From: Comamonadaceae bacterium CG_4_9_14_3_um_filter_60_33
GTDB taxonomy: Bacteria; Pseudomonadota; Gammaproteobacteria; Burkholderiales; Burkholderiaceae_C
Direction of reading: 5' to 3'
Assembly (NCBI GenBank): GCA_002789915.1
Contig: PFUD01000137.1
Location: 1-32,179 of the forward strand
DNA: 32,179 bases
In this document: positions 1 through 8,523 of the stretch, piece after piece
Layout: each line of letters begins with the position of its first letter
Position numbering within the stretch: the stretch's first letter is position 1
Made by a program: the position numbers and the translations under genes
Notes under the pieces: generated by a model
Database searches by the model: none
What the model was told of the DNA's origin: nothing
Seen by the model: the letters and a program-made list of their open reading frames with translations, nothing else

Positions 1-313
1 GTTGAATTGTATTTGATGAAATAATTTGAAGTCGAAATCCACTGTCTTTTGGTCGCGCTCACCCCAGCAGTCGCAAATACAAATCCGCAATGGCTCCAAA
101 GTGCATATCAAAGTCCGCCACAAACGGCTTGTCACAGACAACAAGTTGGGCAACCCGCAAGCTGGCTGTCGTGGCCGACGGCAACGGGTCTTTATACATA
201 GAGTCCTTTATGCAGAGCTATACATAAGGGCATTTTGTAGTCAATTGCCAAGCATTCGAAACACTTGCCTGCGTTGGTTGTTCAATACTTCTTGGGTGAA
301 CAGCAAAACCCCA
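1..313. other. Left edge without a supportable gene
   Basis: No coding region can be supported here. The only frame open from the left edge reads seven codons and stops at position 22-24, so it could at most be the tail of a gene lying to the left. The open frame at 26-418 on the plus strand has no ribosome binding site and no recognisable protein, and it runs through the terminator and the end of the BI-1 gene. I see no RNA gene or repeat. Confidence 0.5.
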
Positions 314-349
314 CCTCAAAAAAAGGGTCCGAAGCACCCTTTTATGAGG
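314..349 (-). terminator. Rho-independent terminator of the BI-1 family gene
   Basis: Read on the minus strand, the hairpin arms are AAAAGGGT and ACCCTTTT around the short loop GCTTCGG. A run of eight T follows the second ACCC arm. Outer CCTCA/TGAGG arms extend the stem. It lies 11 bases beyond the stop codon of the minus-strand gene ending at 360, which fits a transcription terminator for that gene. Confidence 0.8.
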
Positions 350-359
350 TTTACGCTCT

Positions 360-1055
360 TTAGTCGCGCTCGCCACCAAAGATGCCCAGCAGCATCAACA
401 AGCTTTGGAACACGTTGATGATGTCAAGGTAAAGTGCCAGCGTAGCGCTGATGTAGTTGGTTTCTCCGCCGTCCACAATGCGTTTCAAGTCATACAGCAT
501 GTAGGCGCTAAAGACGCCAATGGCCGCCACCGAAATGGCCATCATGCCGGCCGTCGAGCCGACAAATACGTTGATGATGCCGCCGACGATAATGGCCAGC
601 GCACCCACAAACAGCCACTTGCCCATGCCCGAGAGGTCGCGCTTGATGACGCTGGACAGGCTGGCCATTACAAAGAAGACACCGGCGGTGCCGCCAAAGG
701 CCGTCATGATCAGGTCAGGGCCGTTTTTGAAACCGAGCACCATGGCAATCATGCGTGACAGCATGAGACCCATGAAGAAGGTAAAGCCCAGCAGCACCGG
801 CACGCCGGCAGCCGAATTTTTGGTTTTTTCGATGGCAAAAATAAAGCCAAAGGCACCGCCCAGAAACACGATCAGGCCTATGCCGCCACTCAGCGACTGG
901 GTGATGCCGCTGGCAACACCAACCCATGCGCCCAGCACAGTCGGGATCAGGCTCATGGCCAATAGCCAGTAGGTGTTGCGCAGGACTTTGTTGCGCTCTT
1001 GCGCCAGGGCGCCAAAGCCATGGCTACGTTCAATGGAATGGACGTTTTCAGTCAT
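360..1055 (-). CDS. Bax inhibitor-1/YccA family membrane protein
   Basis: A 231-residue polytopic inner-membrane protein of the BI-1/YccA family. The short polar N-terminus is followed by about seven hydrophobic segments between residues 25 and 228, a number and length normal for the family. E. coli YccA modulates the FtsH protease and other members leak Ca2+ or protons, but the specific role here is unknown. I chose the ATG at 1055-1053 because AAGGAG lies about eight bases upstream of it. The TTG two codons further upstream would leave almost no spacing to that ribosome binding site. The gene stands alone, divergent from the GlcG-like gene, with its own terminator. Family assignment rests on overall pattern, including the charged C-terminal end and the Tyr-Asp-Leu-Lys loop near residue 188. 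Confidence 0.9.
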   Translation of the reverse strand: MTENVHSIERSHGFGALAQERNKVLRNTYWLLAMSLIPTVLGAWVGVASGITQSLSGGIGLIVFLGGAFGFIFAIEKTKNSAAGVPVLLGFTFFMGLMLSRMIAMVLGFKNGPDLIMTAFGGTAGVFFVMASLSSVIKRDLSGMGKWLFVGALAIIVGGIINVFVGSTAGMMAISVAAIGVFSAYMLYDLKRIVDGGETNYISATLALYLDIINVFQSLLMLLGIFGGERD

Positions 1056-1240
1056 GTTCAATCTCCTTACATGGGTTACTGTGAAACAACGGTCTTTATT
1101 CTATGGTGCAAACCGTAACTCCAGGAAATCAACTTGGGTCGTGTTCCTACTTTTCGTGAGGATACTTTCACCCGTCATGCAGGCAAATCGGCGGCCTGGC
1201 CGGGTTATGCTTTACTGACTCATTTACAGTGGACAAAACC

Positions 1241-1651
1241 ATGCAAAACAAACTTACTCTAGAGCTTTCCGACCTCAAACGCATGGCTGCAGCCGCCGAG
1301 GCCGAAGCGCTCAAAAATAACTGGCCGGTAACGATTGCCGTGGTGGACGACGGCGGCCATCTGCTGTGGTTGCAGCGGCTCGATGGCGCTGCCGCCCTGT
1401 CGGCGCACATTGCACCTGCCAAAGCGCACACGGCAGCGCTTGGCCGTCGCGAAAGCAAAGTTTACGAGGATCAAATCAATGGCGGCAGAAGCTCATTTTT
1501 GAGCGTGCCCGCCTTGTCCGGCATGCTCGAAGGCGGCGTGCCGATCATGAAGGACGGCCACTGCCTGGGTGCCATTGGCGTCAGCGGCGTGAAATCGACC
1601 GAAGATGCGCAAGTGGCGCGCGCCGGCATTGCCGCGCTGGGTCTTCAATAA
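1241..1651 (+). CDS. GlcG/HbpS family (DUF336) heme-binding-like protein
   Basis: A 136-residue soluble protein of the GlcG/HbpS (DUF336) family. Family hallmarks are visible: the alpha helix rich in Ala/Glu near the N-terminus, the segment VAVVDDGGHLL-like (here IAVVDDGGHLLWLQRLDGA), the AKAHTAA helix, and the C-terminal GAIGVSG strand and glycine turn. Members bind heme or small organic ligands; the role of GlcG beside glycolate oxidase is unproven. No glc genes are adjacent, so the context gives no substrate. The start is uncertain. I prefer the ATG at 1241; an in-frame GTG at 1229 would add four residues, and neither has a clear Shine-Dalgarno sequence. Its stop lies seven bases short of the end of convergent ppsR, so the two genes touch tail to tail. 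Confidence 0.85.
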   Translation: MQNKLTLELSDLKRMAAAAEAEALKNNWPVTIAVVDDGGHLLWLQRLDGAAALSAHIAPAKAHTAALGRRESKVYEDQINGGRSSFLSVPALSGMLEGGVPIMKDGHCLGAIGVSGVKSTEDAQVARAGIAALGLQ

Positions 1652-2466
1652 GCCGAGTGTTCGATGCGCAGTTCCTGTAGGATGGTCGTCGCAATTTCTT
1701 CAATGGACTTGGTCGTGGTGGACAACCATTTGATGCCTGAGCGGCGCATCATGGCCTCGGCTTCCCTGACCTCGTGGCGACAGTTTTGCAGCGAGGCGTA
1801 TTTGGAATTGGGCCGTCGCTCGTTGCGGATTTCGCTCAAACGTTCGGGTTGAATGGTCAGTCCGAACAGTTTTTTATGATGTGGCTTGAGCGCTGGCGGT
1901 AGATCCTGGCGCTCAAAATCTTCCGGAATCAGCGGGTAGTTTGATGCTTTCAGGCCATATTGCATCGCCAGATAGAGCGAAGTGGGTGTTTTGCCGCTGC
2001 GGCTGACACCCACCAAAATCACGTCGGAGCTCTCCAGGTCGCGGTGCGATTGGCCATCGTCATGGTCGAGCGAAAAATTGATGGCATCAATGCGTGATTG
2101 GTATTGCTTGCTTTTGCTGGCGTCGCTGAAGCGACCAATGCGGTGATTGGACCTGATGCCGAGTTCCTGCTCGAGCGGGTGAACAAAGGTGTCGAACATG
2201 TCCATCAGCATACCGTGACAGCCCTGGCTGATCACCTCCATGACTTCTTCGTTGGCCAGCGTGGTGAAAACCAATGATTTTTTGCCCTCCAAAGCGCTGG
2301 CCTGGTTGATCTGACGCACCGCCTGATGCGCTTTGTCGACCGTGTCGGTAAATGGTAATCGAACCCGTCGAAAGTCAACCTCGAACTGGTTCAGGATGGC
2401 GTGGCCAAAGGTTTCAGCGGTGATGCCGGTGCCATCGGAGACAAAAAATACGGTGCGATTGGGCAT
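1645..2466 (-). CDS. ppsR: Phosphoenolpyruvate synthase regulatory protein (PSRP, DUF299)
   Basis: A 273-residue bifunctional ADP-dependent kinase and Pi-dependent pyrophosphorylase that inactivates and reactivates PEP synthase by phosphorylating a threonine two residues before the catalytic histidine. The N-terminus (VFFVSDGTGITAETFGHA) is the family signature, and the P-loop GVSRSGKTPTS lies near residue 155-165. I chose the start at 2466 (MPNRTVFF) because it gives the family's usual length of about 270. The longer open frame to 2568 adds 34 residues without family character. It is divergent from ppsA, the classic arrangement of enzyme and regulator in proteobacteria. The last seven bases of the gene (1645-1651) overlap the end of the convergent GlcG-like gene. 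Assignment is firm; start choice is moderately firm. Confidence 0.95.
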   Translation of the reverse strand: MPNRTVFFVSDGTGITAETFGHAILNQFEVDFRRVRLPFTDTVDKAHQAVRQINQASALEGKKSLVFTTLANEEVMEVISQGCHGMLMDMFDTFVHPLEQELGIRSNHRIGRFSDASKSKQYQSRIDAINFSLDHDDGQSHRDLESSDVILVGVSRSGKTPTSLYLAMQYGLKASNYPLIPEDFERQDLPPALKPHHKKLFGLTIQPERLSEIRNERRPNSKYASLQNCRHEVREAEAMMRRSGIKWLSTTTKSIEEIATTILQELRIEHSAY

Positions 2467-2648
2467 ATTGAGAGAATATTTGGGTAAATTTTCGGGCAAG
2501 TCAGAGCCTACAATAATTATCAGACCAAATTCCCAGAGCGTAAAACGTTTCGACAAGTCACGCAACAAGCAGATGCGTTTGCCTCGCCATGAGGTGCAGC
2601 TTTAACTGCACGTCATACACACCGGTTTTTTAACTTCTGGAGTTTTTT

Positions 2649-5042
2649 ATGACCGCACGATTTGCAGCGACCGCCCTGGTCGTTCCCTTTGAAGATTTGC
2701 GAATGACCGACGTTGATTCGGTGGGTGGCAAGAACGCCAGTTTGGGCGAAATGATCTCTAATTTGCCCACCGGCGTGAAGGTGCCCACCGGCTTTGCCAC
2801 CACGGCGCACGCGTTTCGCGAATTCCTGGCTTTTGATGGCCTCACCGAAAAGATCAACGCCCGTCTGAGCACATTGGATACCGAAGACGTGAATGCGCTG
2901 GCTGTAGCCGGCGCCGATATTCGGGCCATGATCGAGTCGCAGCCGTTCCCCGCCGATCTTGAGAAAGAAATCCGCCAAGCGTTTATTACTTTGTGTGGCG
3001 ACAACGACAAGGCATCTTTTGCCGTGCGTTCATCGGCCACCGCTGAAGACTTGCCAGATGCCTCATTTGCCGGCCAGCAGGAAACCTTCTTGAATGTGAC
3101 GGGTATTGATGAAATCCTGCACAAAATGCGTGAGGTGTTTGCTTCGCTCTACAACGACCGCGCCATCAGCTACCGTGTGCACAAGGGCTTTGCCCACGAG
3201 CATGTGGCACTGAGCGCTGGTGTGCAGCGCATGGTGCGCTCCGACTTGGGCGCCGCCGGCGTCATGTTCACCCTGGACACCGAATCCGGTTTCGACCAGG
3301 TCGTGTTCATCACGTCGAGCTACGGGTTGGGTGAAACAGTGGTGCAGGGCGCCGTGAATCCGGACGAGTTTTATGTGCACAAGCCGATGCTCAAGGCCGG
3401 CAAGCTGGCGCTGATCCGCCGCAGCCTGGGCTCCAAGCTGATCCAGATGCAGTTTTCCACACCCGAAGAAAAAGCCGTTAACGGTCACTTGGTCAAGACA
3501 ACCGATGTGCCCACCGAGCTGCGCAACCGCTATTCGCTGACCGACGCCGATGTGCAAAAACTCGCTGCTTACGCCGTGGTGATCGAAGAGCATTACGGCC
3601 GTCCGATGGACATCGAATGGGGCAAGGACGGCATTGACGGCGAGTTGTACATCCTTCAAGCGCGCCCTGAGACCGTCAAGAGCCAGGCGGCTGGCAAGGT
3701 TGAGCACCGCTACAAACTCATGGGCAAGGGCGCCGTGTTGGTAGAAGGCCGCGCCATTGGGCAAAAAATTGGTACCGGCCCGGTCAAGGTAGTGCACAAC
3801 ATCAGCGAGATGGACCGGGTGCAAGCCGGCGACGTGTTGGTGACCGACATGACCGATCCCAATTGGGAGCCAGTCATGAAGCGCGCCTCGGCCATCGTCA
3901 CGAACCGCGGTGGTCGCACCTGCCACGCCGCCATCATTGCGCGCGAGTTGGGGATTCCCGCGGTGGTAGGTTGCGGCCATGCTGACCGGGTTCTCAAGGA
4001 CGGCATGCTGGTTACGGTCAGTTGCGCCGAAGGCGATACAGGCTTCATTTATGACGGCTTGCTGGAAACAGAAGTTACGGAGGTGCAGCGTGGCCACATG
4101 CCCGAGATCGCTACCAAGATCATGATGAATGTGGGCAACCCGCAACTGGCCTTCGATTTCTGCCAGTTGCCTGGCGCAGGTGTGGGCCTGGCACGGCTGG
4201 AGTTCATCATCAACAACAACATTGGCGTGCACCCCAAGGCCATTCTTGATTACCCCAACATCGACTCTGACCTGAAAAAGGCGGTGGAGTCGGTGGCACG
4301 CGGTCACGCTTCGCCACGTGCTTTCTATGTGGACAAAGTGGCAGAGGGCGTGGCTACCATTGCTGCGGCCTTCTGGCCCAAGCCAGTGATTGTTCGCCTG
4401 TCGGACTTCAAGAGCAACGAATACCGCAAGCTCATTGGCGGCAGCCGTTACGAGCCTGAAGAAGAAAACCCCATGCTGGGTTTCCGCGGTGCCGCGCGCT
4501 ACATCAGCGACGACTTTGGTGAGGCGTTTGCCATGGAATGCGAAGCGCTCAAGCGCGTGCGCAACGACATGGGCTTGACCAATGTGCAGGTGATGGTACC
4601 GTTTGTGCGCACCCTGGGCCAGGCCCAAAAAGTGACCGAATTGCTGGCGCAACAAGGGCTCAAGCGCGGTGTGGATGATCTGAAATTGATCATGATGTGC
4701 GAAATTCCCAGCAACGCAATTCTGGCCAAGGAGTTCCTGCAATATTTTGACGGCTTCTCCATCGGCTCAAACGATTTGACACAACTGACACTGGGACTTG
4801 ATCGCGACTCGGGTCTGGAACTGCTTGCCAAGGATTTTGATGAGCGCGACCCTGCGGTCACCAACCTGATCAGCCTGGCGATTTCGGCCTGTCTGGCAGA
4901 AAACAAGTACATCGGTATTTGTGGTCAGGGCCCCAGTGACCATCCCGACTTTGCGCGCTGGTTGATGGCGCAAGGCATTTCGTCAATTTCACTGAACCCG
5001 GATACGGTGGTGGCGACCTGGAAAAATCTTGCCCAAGGCTAG
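2649..5042 (+). CDS. ppsA: Phosphoenolpyruvate synthase
   Basis: A 797-residue cytoplasmic enzyme converting pyruvate, ATP and water to PEP, AMP and phosphate, needed for gluconeogenesis from three-carbon acids. The domains are in the usual order. An N-terminal ATP-grasp domain comes first, about residues 15-350, with [10 protein letters not shown] and [21 protein letters not shown]. The swivelling phosphohistidine domain follows, with GGRTCHAAI placing the catalytic His at about residue 426 and the regulatory Thr target of PSRP at 424. The C-terminal PEP/pyruvate TIM barrel ends with GICGQGPSD, which carries the catalytic Cys. The length matches the family. GGAG lies nine bases before the ATG. 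A symporter gene follows 45 bases downstream on the same strand and may be cotranscribed, which would pair substrate uptake with gluconeogenesis (inference). Confidence 0.98.
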   Translation: MTARFAATALVVPFEDLRMTDVDSVGGKNASLGEMISNLPTGVKVPTGFATTAHAFREFLAFDGLTEKINARLSTLDTEDVNALAVAGADIRAMIESQPFPADLEKEIRQAFITLCGDNDKASFAVRSSATAEDLPDASFAGQQETFLNVTGIDEILHKMREVFASLYNDRAISYRVHKGFAHEHVALSAGVQRMVRSDLGAAGVMFTLDTESGFDQVVFITSSYGLGETVVQGAVNPDEFYVHKPMLKAGKLALIRRSLGSKLIQMQFSTPEEKAVNGHLVKTTDVPTELRNRYSLTDADVQKLAAYAVVIEEHYGRPMDIEWGKDGIDGELYILQARPETVKSQAAGKVEHRYKLMGKGAVLVEGRAIGQKIGTGPVKVVHNISEMDRVQAGDVLVTDMTDPNWEPVMKRASAIVTNRGGRTCHAAIIARELGIPAVVGCGHADRVLKDGMLVTVSCAEGDTGFIYDGLLETEVTEVQRGHMPEIATKIMMNVGNPQLAFDFCQLPGAGVGLARLEFIINNNIGVHPKAILDYPNIDSDLKKAVESVARGHASPRAFYVDKVAEGVATIAAAFWPKPVIVRLSDFKSNEYRKLIGGSRYEPEEENPMLGFRGAARYISDDFGEAFAMECEALKRVRNDMGLTNVQVMVPFVRTLGQAQKVTELLAQQGLKRGVDDLKLIMMCEIPSNAILAKEFLQYFDGFSIGSNDLTQLTLGLDRDSGLELLAKDFDERDPAVTNLISLAISACLAENKYIGICGQGPSDHPDFARWLMAQGISSISLNPDTVVATWKNLAQG

Positions 5043-5087
5043 CAAGCAGCCCTTGCAGCAAGCCACTGGGGTCGCCAACATCAGCTG

Positions 5088-7397
5088 ATGGTTGAGGCCA
5101 AAGTTCCGCCAAGCAGCAATCCGCCTGCTGCCGACCTGACGGGTCTGCATGGCTGGTTGTTGCTGGTTTGGTTTGCTGCTTCTTTTGGGCTGGTTTTCTT
5201 TGCCCATGATTTGCAGCAAGTCATCGCGGGCTGGCCCGTTGCCTACTGGTTCGCAGCGCAGGGCAGCGTCATCATCTTTATCGGCGTCGTTGCGGTTTTT
5301 GCCTGGGTTGCGAATCGGCGCGAAAGGCAGGCAGGCGTTGTCTCCAACACGGTCAGTGCCTACAACCGGCGCATCCATCGCCGTTTTGCCATGTTTGTGG
5401 TCCTGTTGTTCATGTTCATCCTGGCGCTGGCCTGGGCTGAGCAGGCCGGATTGCGGAAAATATGGGTGGGCGCCATATTTCTCTTCACCACCGTTTTCCT
5501 GTATGCGTTGATCGGTATTTACGGGCGCACTTCGAAAGCGTCGGAATACTACGTGGCGGGTCGGCGCATTCCTGCCATGTACAACGGCATGGCGGTGGCC
5601 GCCGACTGGATGAGCGCCGCTTCGTTCATCAGCATGGCGGGCGGGCTGTATTTGCAGGGTTTTTCTGGTTCGGGCACGCATCCGGGTGGTTTGGTTTACG
5701 TGCTGGGCTGGACCGGCGGATTCTGTCTGGTGGCGCTCTTTGTGGCGCCTTACTTGCGGCAGTTGAACCTCTTCACCTTGCCGGATTATTTTGGCCTGCG
5801 TTTTGGCGGACGCTGGCCGCGCATCATTGCCGCCTGGTCAGCGGTCTTGTGTTCGTTCATCTATGTGGTGGCCCAAATCTATGGTGTGGGCCTGATTACC
5901 TCACGCTTGACCGGCGTCCAGTTTGAAATTGGTATTTTGCTGGGTTTGGGCGGCGTGCTGGTTTGCTCTTTTTTAGGTGGCATGCGCGCCGTGACCTGGA
6001 CCCAAGTCACCCAGTATGTAGTGGTCATCGTTGCCTTTTTGATTCCCGTTTCCTGGCTCGCCTACAAGCAGTTGGGTAATCCTCTGGCGGCGGTGGTTTA
6101 TGGCCAGCAACTACCCAAAATTTCAGGGCTCGAATTGCGTTTGGTCAAGGCGCCGGATGAACAGCAGGTGATCCTTGAATACCAACGCCGCGCCAAAGAT
6201 TATGAGCGCAAGCTAAGCCAATTGCCGACCTCGCTCGAGCAGGAAAAGAAGGACCAAAAAGAGGTCATTCAACGTTTATCGGCAGCGCAAGCGGACGAGT
6301 CTGTCATTGTCATGGCTCGGCGCCAGTTGGCCGCGTTGCCGCGTGATGAGTCGTCTGCCCGTGAGCGCTGGACCCAGGCCATGCAGGAAAATCTGGCCCG
6401 CGCCCAACCCCTGGCGGGCATGCCAAGGCACACCCAGCCGTTTGCCGGCAACCCGCAGGGTACGGCCGAAGAGCAAAACCTGTTCGATGTGTCGCGGCGC
6501 AATTTTTTGGCGCTGATGTTTTGCCTGATGATAGGCACGGCTGGCTTGCCTCACTTGTTGACGCGTTTTTACACTACACGAACGGTAGCCGAGGCCAGGA
6601 ACTCAGTCACCTGGTCGCTGTTTTTCATCGCCCTCTTATATCTTTCCGCGCCCGCGCTAGCGGTTTTGGTGAAGTACGAAGTCATGAGTCAACTGGTGGG
6701 CCTGCCCTTTGACGAACTGCCGGTCTGGATTGCGCAATGGGCCAAGCTGGATCCGGCCCTGGTCTCAGTGAGCGACATCAATGGTGACCGTATTCTGCAG
6801 TTTGCCGAGCTTCAACTCGGGCCCGATATTGTGATGCTGGCCACGCCCGAACTGGGTGGTCTGCCCTATGTGGTGTCTGGTTTGGTTGCTGCGGGCGGTT
6901 TGGCAGCGGCCTTGTCAACCGCCGATGGCCTGCTGCTGACCATTGGCAACGCCTTGGCGCATGATTTGTTTTACAGGAAGAACGTTGACCGCGCGGGGTC
7001 GGTGCGGCGCGTGATGCTCTCCAAGTTTGCGCTGCTCGTGGTAGCCTTGATCGCCGCCTATGTGGCGGCACAGCGTCCGGCCGATATTTTGTTTTTGGTG
7101 TCGGCATCGTTCTCCCTGGCGGGTTCTGCCTTTGTGCCAGTCATGATCCTGGGGATTTTCTGGAAAGGTGTGACGCGTTTGGCAGCGGTTGCAGGCATGT
7201 TGACCGGGCTGTGCTTGACGCTTTATTACATGGTGATCAACATTGCCGCAGTCAGGACGCTGCTGTCCCTGGATGGCTCAGGGCTCTGGTTCGACATCGA
7301 GCCGGTCTCGGCGGGTGCTTTTGGCGTCGGCGCGGGCCTTGTGGTGACCGTGGTCGTCAGCTGGATGACGCGAGGTTCCACTTCCGTCCGGTCCTGA
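5088..7397 (+). CDS. VC_2705-type sodium/solute symporter fused to DUF4212 subunit
   Basis: A 769-residue inner-membrane transporter. Residues about 12-95 hold two membrane segments matching the DUF4212 small subunit (HGWLLLVWFAASFG), normally a separate protein of about 90 residues. Residues about 100-769 are a solute:sodium symporter of the VC_2705 subfamily, close to acetate permease ActP. Supporting motifs are SEYYVAGRRIPA, ADWMSAASFISMAGGLY, LPDYFGLRFGG and the segment SGLVAAGGLAAALSTADGLL. A hydrophilic, probably coiled-coil insert (about 345-470) and an EF-hand-like loop DINGDRILQFAE (563-574) separate membrane segments. The substrate is unknown; a short carboxylic acid is the family guess and fits the position behind ppsA. 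The ATG at 5088 has only a weak ribosome binding site. Confidence 0.88.
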   Translation: MVEAKVPPSSNPPAADLTGLHGWLLLVWFAASFGLVFFAHDLQQVIAGWPVAYWFAAQGSVIIFIGVVAVFAWVANRRERQAGVVSNTVSAYNRRIHRRFAMFVVLLFMFILALAWAEQAGLRKIWVGAIFLFTTVFLYALIGIYGRTSKASEYYVAGRRIPAMYNGMAVAADWMSAASFISMAGGLYLQGFSGSGTHPGGLVYVLGWTGGFCLVALFVAPYLRQLNLFTLPDYFGLRFGGRWPRIIAAWSAVLCSFIYVVAQIYGVGLITSRLTGVQFEIGILLGLGGVLVCSFLGGMRAVTWTQVTQYVVVIVAFLIPVSWLAYKQLGNPLAAVVYGQQLPKISGLELRLVKAPDEQQVILEYQRRAKDYERKLSQLPTSLEQEKKDQKEVIQRLSAAQADESVIVMARRQLAALPRDESSARERWTQAMQENLARAQPLAGMPRHTQPFAGNPQGTAEEQNLFDVSRRNFLALMFCLMIGTAGLPHLLTRFYTTRTVAEARNSVTWSLFFIALLYLSAPALAVLVKYEVMSQLVGLPFDELPVWIAQWAKLDPALVSVSDINGDRILQFAELQLGPDIVMLATPELGGLPYVVSGLVAAGGLAAALSTADGLLLTIGNALAHDLFYRKNVDRAGSVRRVMLSKFALLVVALIAAYVAAQRPADILFLVSASFSLAGSAFVPVMILGIFWKGVTRLAAVAGMLTGLCLTLYYMVINIAAVRTLLSLDGSGLWFDIEPVSAGAFGVGAGLVVTVVVSWMTRGSTSVRS

Positions 7398-7405
7398 TCA
7401 GGAAA

Positions 7406-7427
7406 AGCTCGTGACACGAGCTATAAT
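7406..7427 (+). promoter_or_regulatory. Promoter -10 box and overlapping palindrome of the rpsF operon
   Basis: A perfect TATAAT stands at 7422-7427, about 80 bases before the rpsF start. Directly upstream, AGCTCGTG-A-CACGAGCT (7406-7422) is a perfect inverted repeat with eight-base arms and a single central base. It fills the spacer region of the putative promoter, so it could be an operator. I do not see a good -35 box. The one-base centre makes an RNA hairpin with the full stem impossible, which argues for a protein site or a shorter hairpin ending the symporter transcript. Confidence 0.55.
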
Positions 7428-7440
7428 CATCAGTTACCTT

Positions 7441-7488
7441 GCCGCACCTCAATGAGACGCTGAGGGCGGCTTTCTGCCTCGTGAGAGG
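7441..7488 (+). promoter_or_regulatory. Structured 5' leader of rpsF, candidate S6:S18 autoregulatory element
   Basis: The leader between promoter and rpsF can fold into GCCGC-(bulged A)-CCTCA / TGAGG-GCGGC (7441-7470). A second short hairpin, CCTC-GTGA-GAGG (7477-7488), has a GNRA tetraloop and lies just before the Shine-Dalgarno sequence AAAAGGAG. It is established that rpsF leaders in many bacteria bind the S6:S18 complex and repress translation. That this leader does so is inference from position and structure; I have not matched it to the covariance model. Confidence 0.45.
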
Positions 7489-7508
7489 TCCATCCAAAAG
7501 GAGTTTCA

Positions 7509-7874
7509 ATGCGTCATTATGAAATCATCCTCATGATCCATCCGGATCAGAGCGAACAAGTTCCAGCCATGCTGGAGCGCTACAAAGGCATGATTGTTGC
7601 CGGCGGTGGCAAAGTGCACCGTGTCGAAGACTGGGGTCGTCGTCAATTGGTCTATCTGATCAACAAATTGGCCAAAGCCCATTACCTGTGCGTCAACATC
7701 GAAGCCGACCAAGCGGTCATGGCCGAGTTGGAGCATGCCTTCAAGTTCAATGATGCCGTGTTGCGTCACCTGACGGTCTTGAAGAAAAAAGCCGAAACCG
7801 GCCCTTCGTCCATGATGAAGACCGTCGAGCGTGAAGACGCCCGCAAAACGCAACAAGCCGAGTACCAGGCTTGA
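7509..7874 (+). CDS. rpsF: 30S ribosomal protein S6
   Basis: A 121-residue small-subunit protein that binds the central domain of 16S rRNA as a heterodimer with S18, encoded two genes downstream. The N-terminus [19 protein letters not shown] and the segment [14 protein letters not shown] are family signatures. The C-terminus has the usual polar tail of proteobacterial S6. AAGGAG lies six bases before the ATG. It is first in the rpsF-priB-rpsR-rplI operon; the next start is nine bases after its stop. Confidence 0.98.
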   Translation: MRHYEIILMIHPDQSEQVPAMLERYKGMIVAGGGKVHRVEDWGRRQLVYLINKLAKAHYLCVNIEADQAVMAELEHAFKFNDAVLRHLTVLKKKAETGPSSMMKTVEREDARKTQQAEYQA

Positions 7875-7883
7875 ACTGATTGA

Positions 7884-8198
7884 GTGACAACACCTAGTGC
7901 GAATGCCGCAGTCAACCAGTTAATGGTGACAGCGCAAATTGTCGAATCCAGCACCATGCGTTACACGCCCTCTGGTGTGCCGGCTTTAAATTGTCTGCTG
8001 GAGCATGCCTCTGAAGCGACTGAAGCAAGCCAGGTCAGACAAGTCAAAGCACTGCTGAAATCCGTGTCATTTGGTTCTGTGGCCGAGCGATTGGTCAAAC
8101 AGGACATTGGAAGCAACTGGCTCTTCAAGGGTTTTCTGGCTTCCCCACGCGGTGGCAGGCAATTGGTGTTTCATATTCAAGAATTTACGCAAAGTTAA
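7884..8198 (+). CDS. priB: Primosomal replication protein N
   Basis: A 104-residue single-OB-fold protein that helps PriA and DnaT reload the replicative helicase at stalled forks. The core [26 protein letters not shown] is the family N-terminal strand pattern, and the length equals that of E. coli PriB. The start is a GTG at 7884, nine bases after the rpsF stop. It gives an extension of about ten residues before the conserved core, so a slightly later start cannot be excluded. Position between rpsF and rpsR is the usual beta- and gammaproteobacterial arrangement and strengthens the call. Confidence 0.93.
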   Translation: MTTPSANAAVNQLMVTAQIVESSTMRYTPSGVPALNCLLEHASEATEASQVRQVKALLKSVSFGSVAERLVKQDIGSNWLFKGFLASPRGGRQLVFHIQEFTQS

Positions 8199-8227
8199 AG
8201 TTTTTTAAAAAATTTAAGGAGTCCATC

Positions 8228-8512
8228 ATGGCCGGACCAAAACGTTTCAATAACAAAGACAAGCGCCCCAAGCGCCCCGCTCAAAATCTGCTGTTCAAGC
8301 GCAAGCGCTTCTGCCGCTTTACCGTGACGGGTGTCGAAGAGATCGATTACAAGGACATCGACACGCTGCGTGATTTCATTGCCGAGAACGGCAAGATCAT
8401 TCCCGCACGCCTGACCGGTACCCGCGCAATTTTCCAGCGTCAGCTCAACACCGCCATCAAGCGCGCCCGCTTTTTGGCCATGTTGCCTTACACCGACCAG
8501 CACAAGATATAA
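8228..8512 (+). CDS. rpsR: 30S ribosomal protein S18
   Basis: A 94-residue basic ribosomal protein, partner of S6 on the 16S central domain. The block [31 protein letters not shown] region and the C-terminal Arg/Ala-rich helix ([18 protein letters not shown]) are diagnostic. The N-terminus carries a basic extension ([11 protein letters not shown]) that is common in betaproteobacteria. TAAGGAG sits seven bases before the ATG. The rplI start follows 11 bases after its stop. Confidence 0.98.
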   Translation: MAGPKRFNNKDKRPKRPAQNLLFKRKRFCRFTVTGVEEIDYKDIDTLRDFIAENGKIIPARLTGTRAIFQRQLNTAIKRARFLAMLPYTDQHKI

Positions 8513-8523
8513 GGACCACAACC

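Noticed and set aside
26..418. Open frame of 130 codons on the plus strand
   Set aside because: No ribosome binding site, unlikely amino acid make-up, and it runs across the terminator and the end of the BI-1 gene.
3063..4742. Long antisense frame (559 codons) inside ppsA
   Set aside because: It is a shadow of ppsA codon bias; the sense protein is complete with all catalytic motifs and the antisense product is His/Ala-rich without any recognisable domain.
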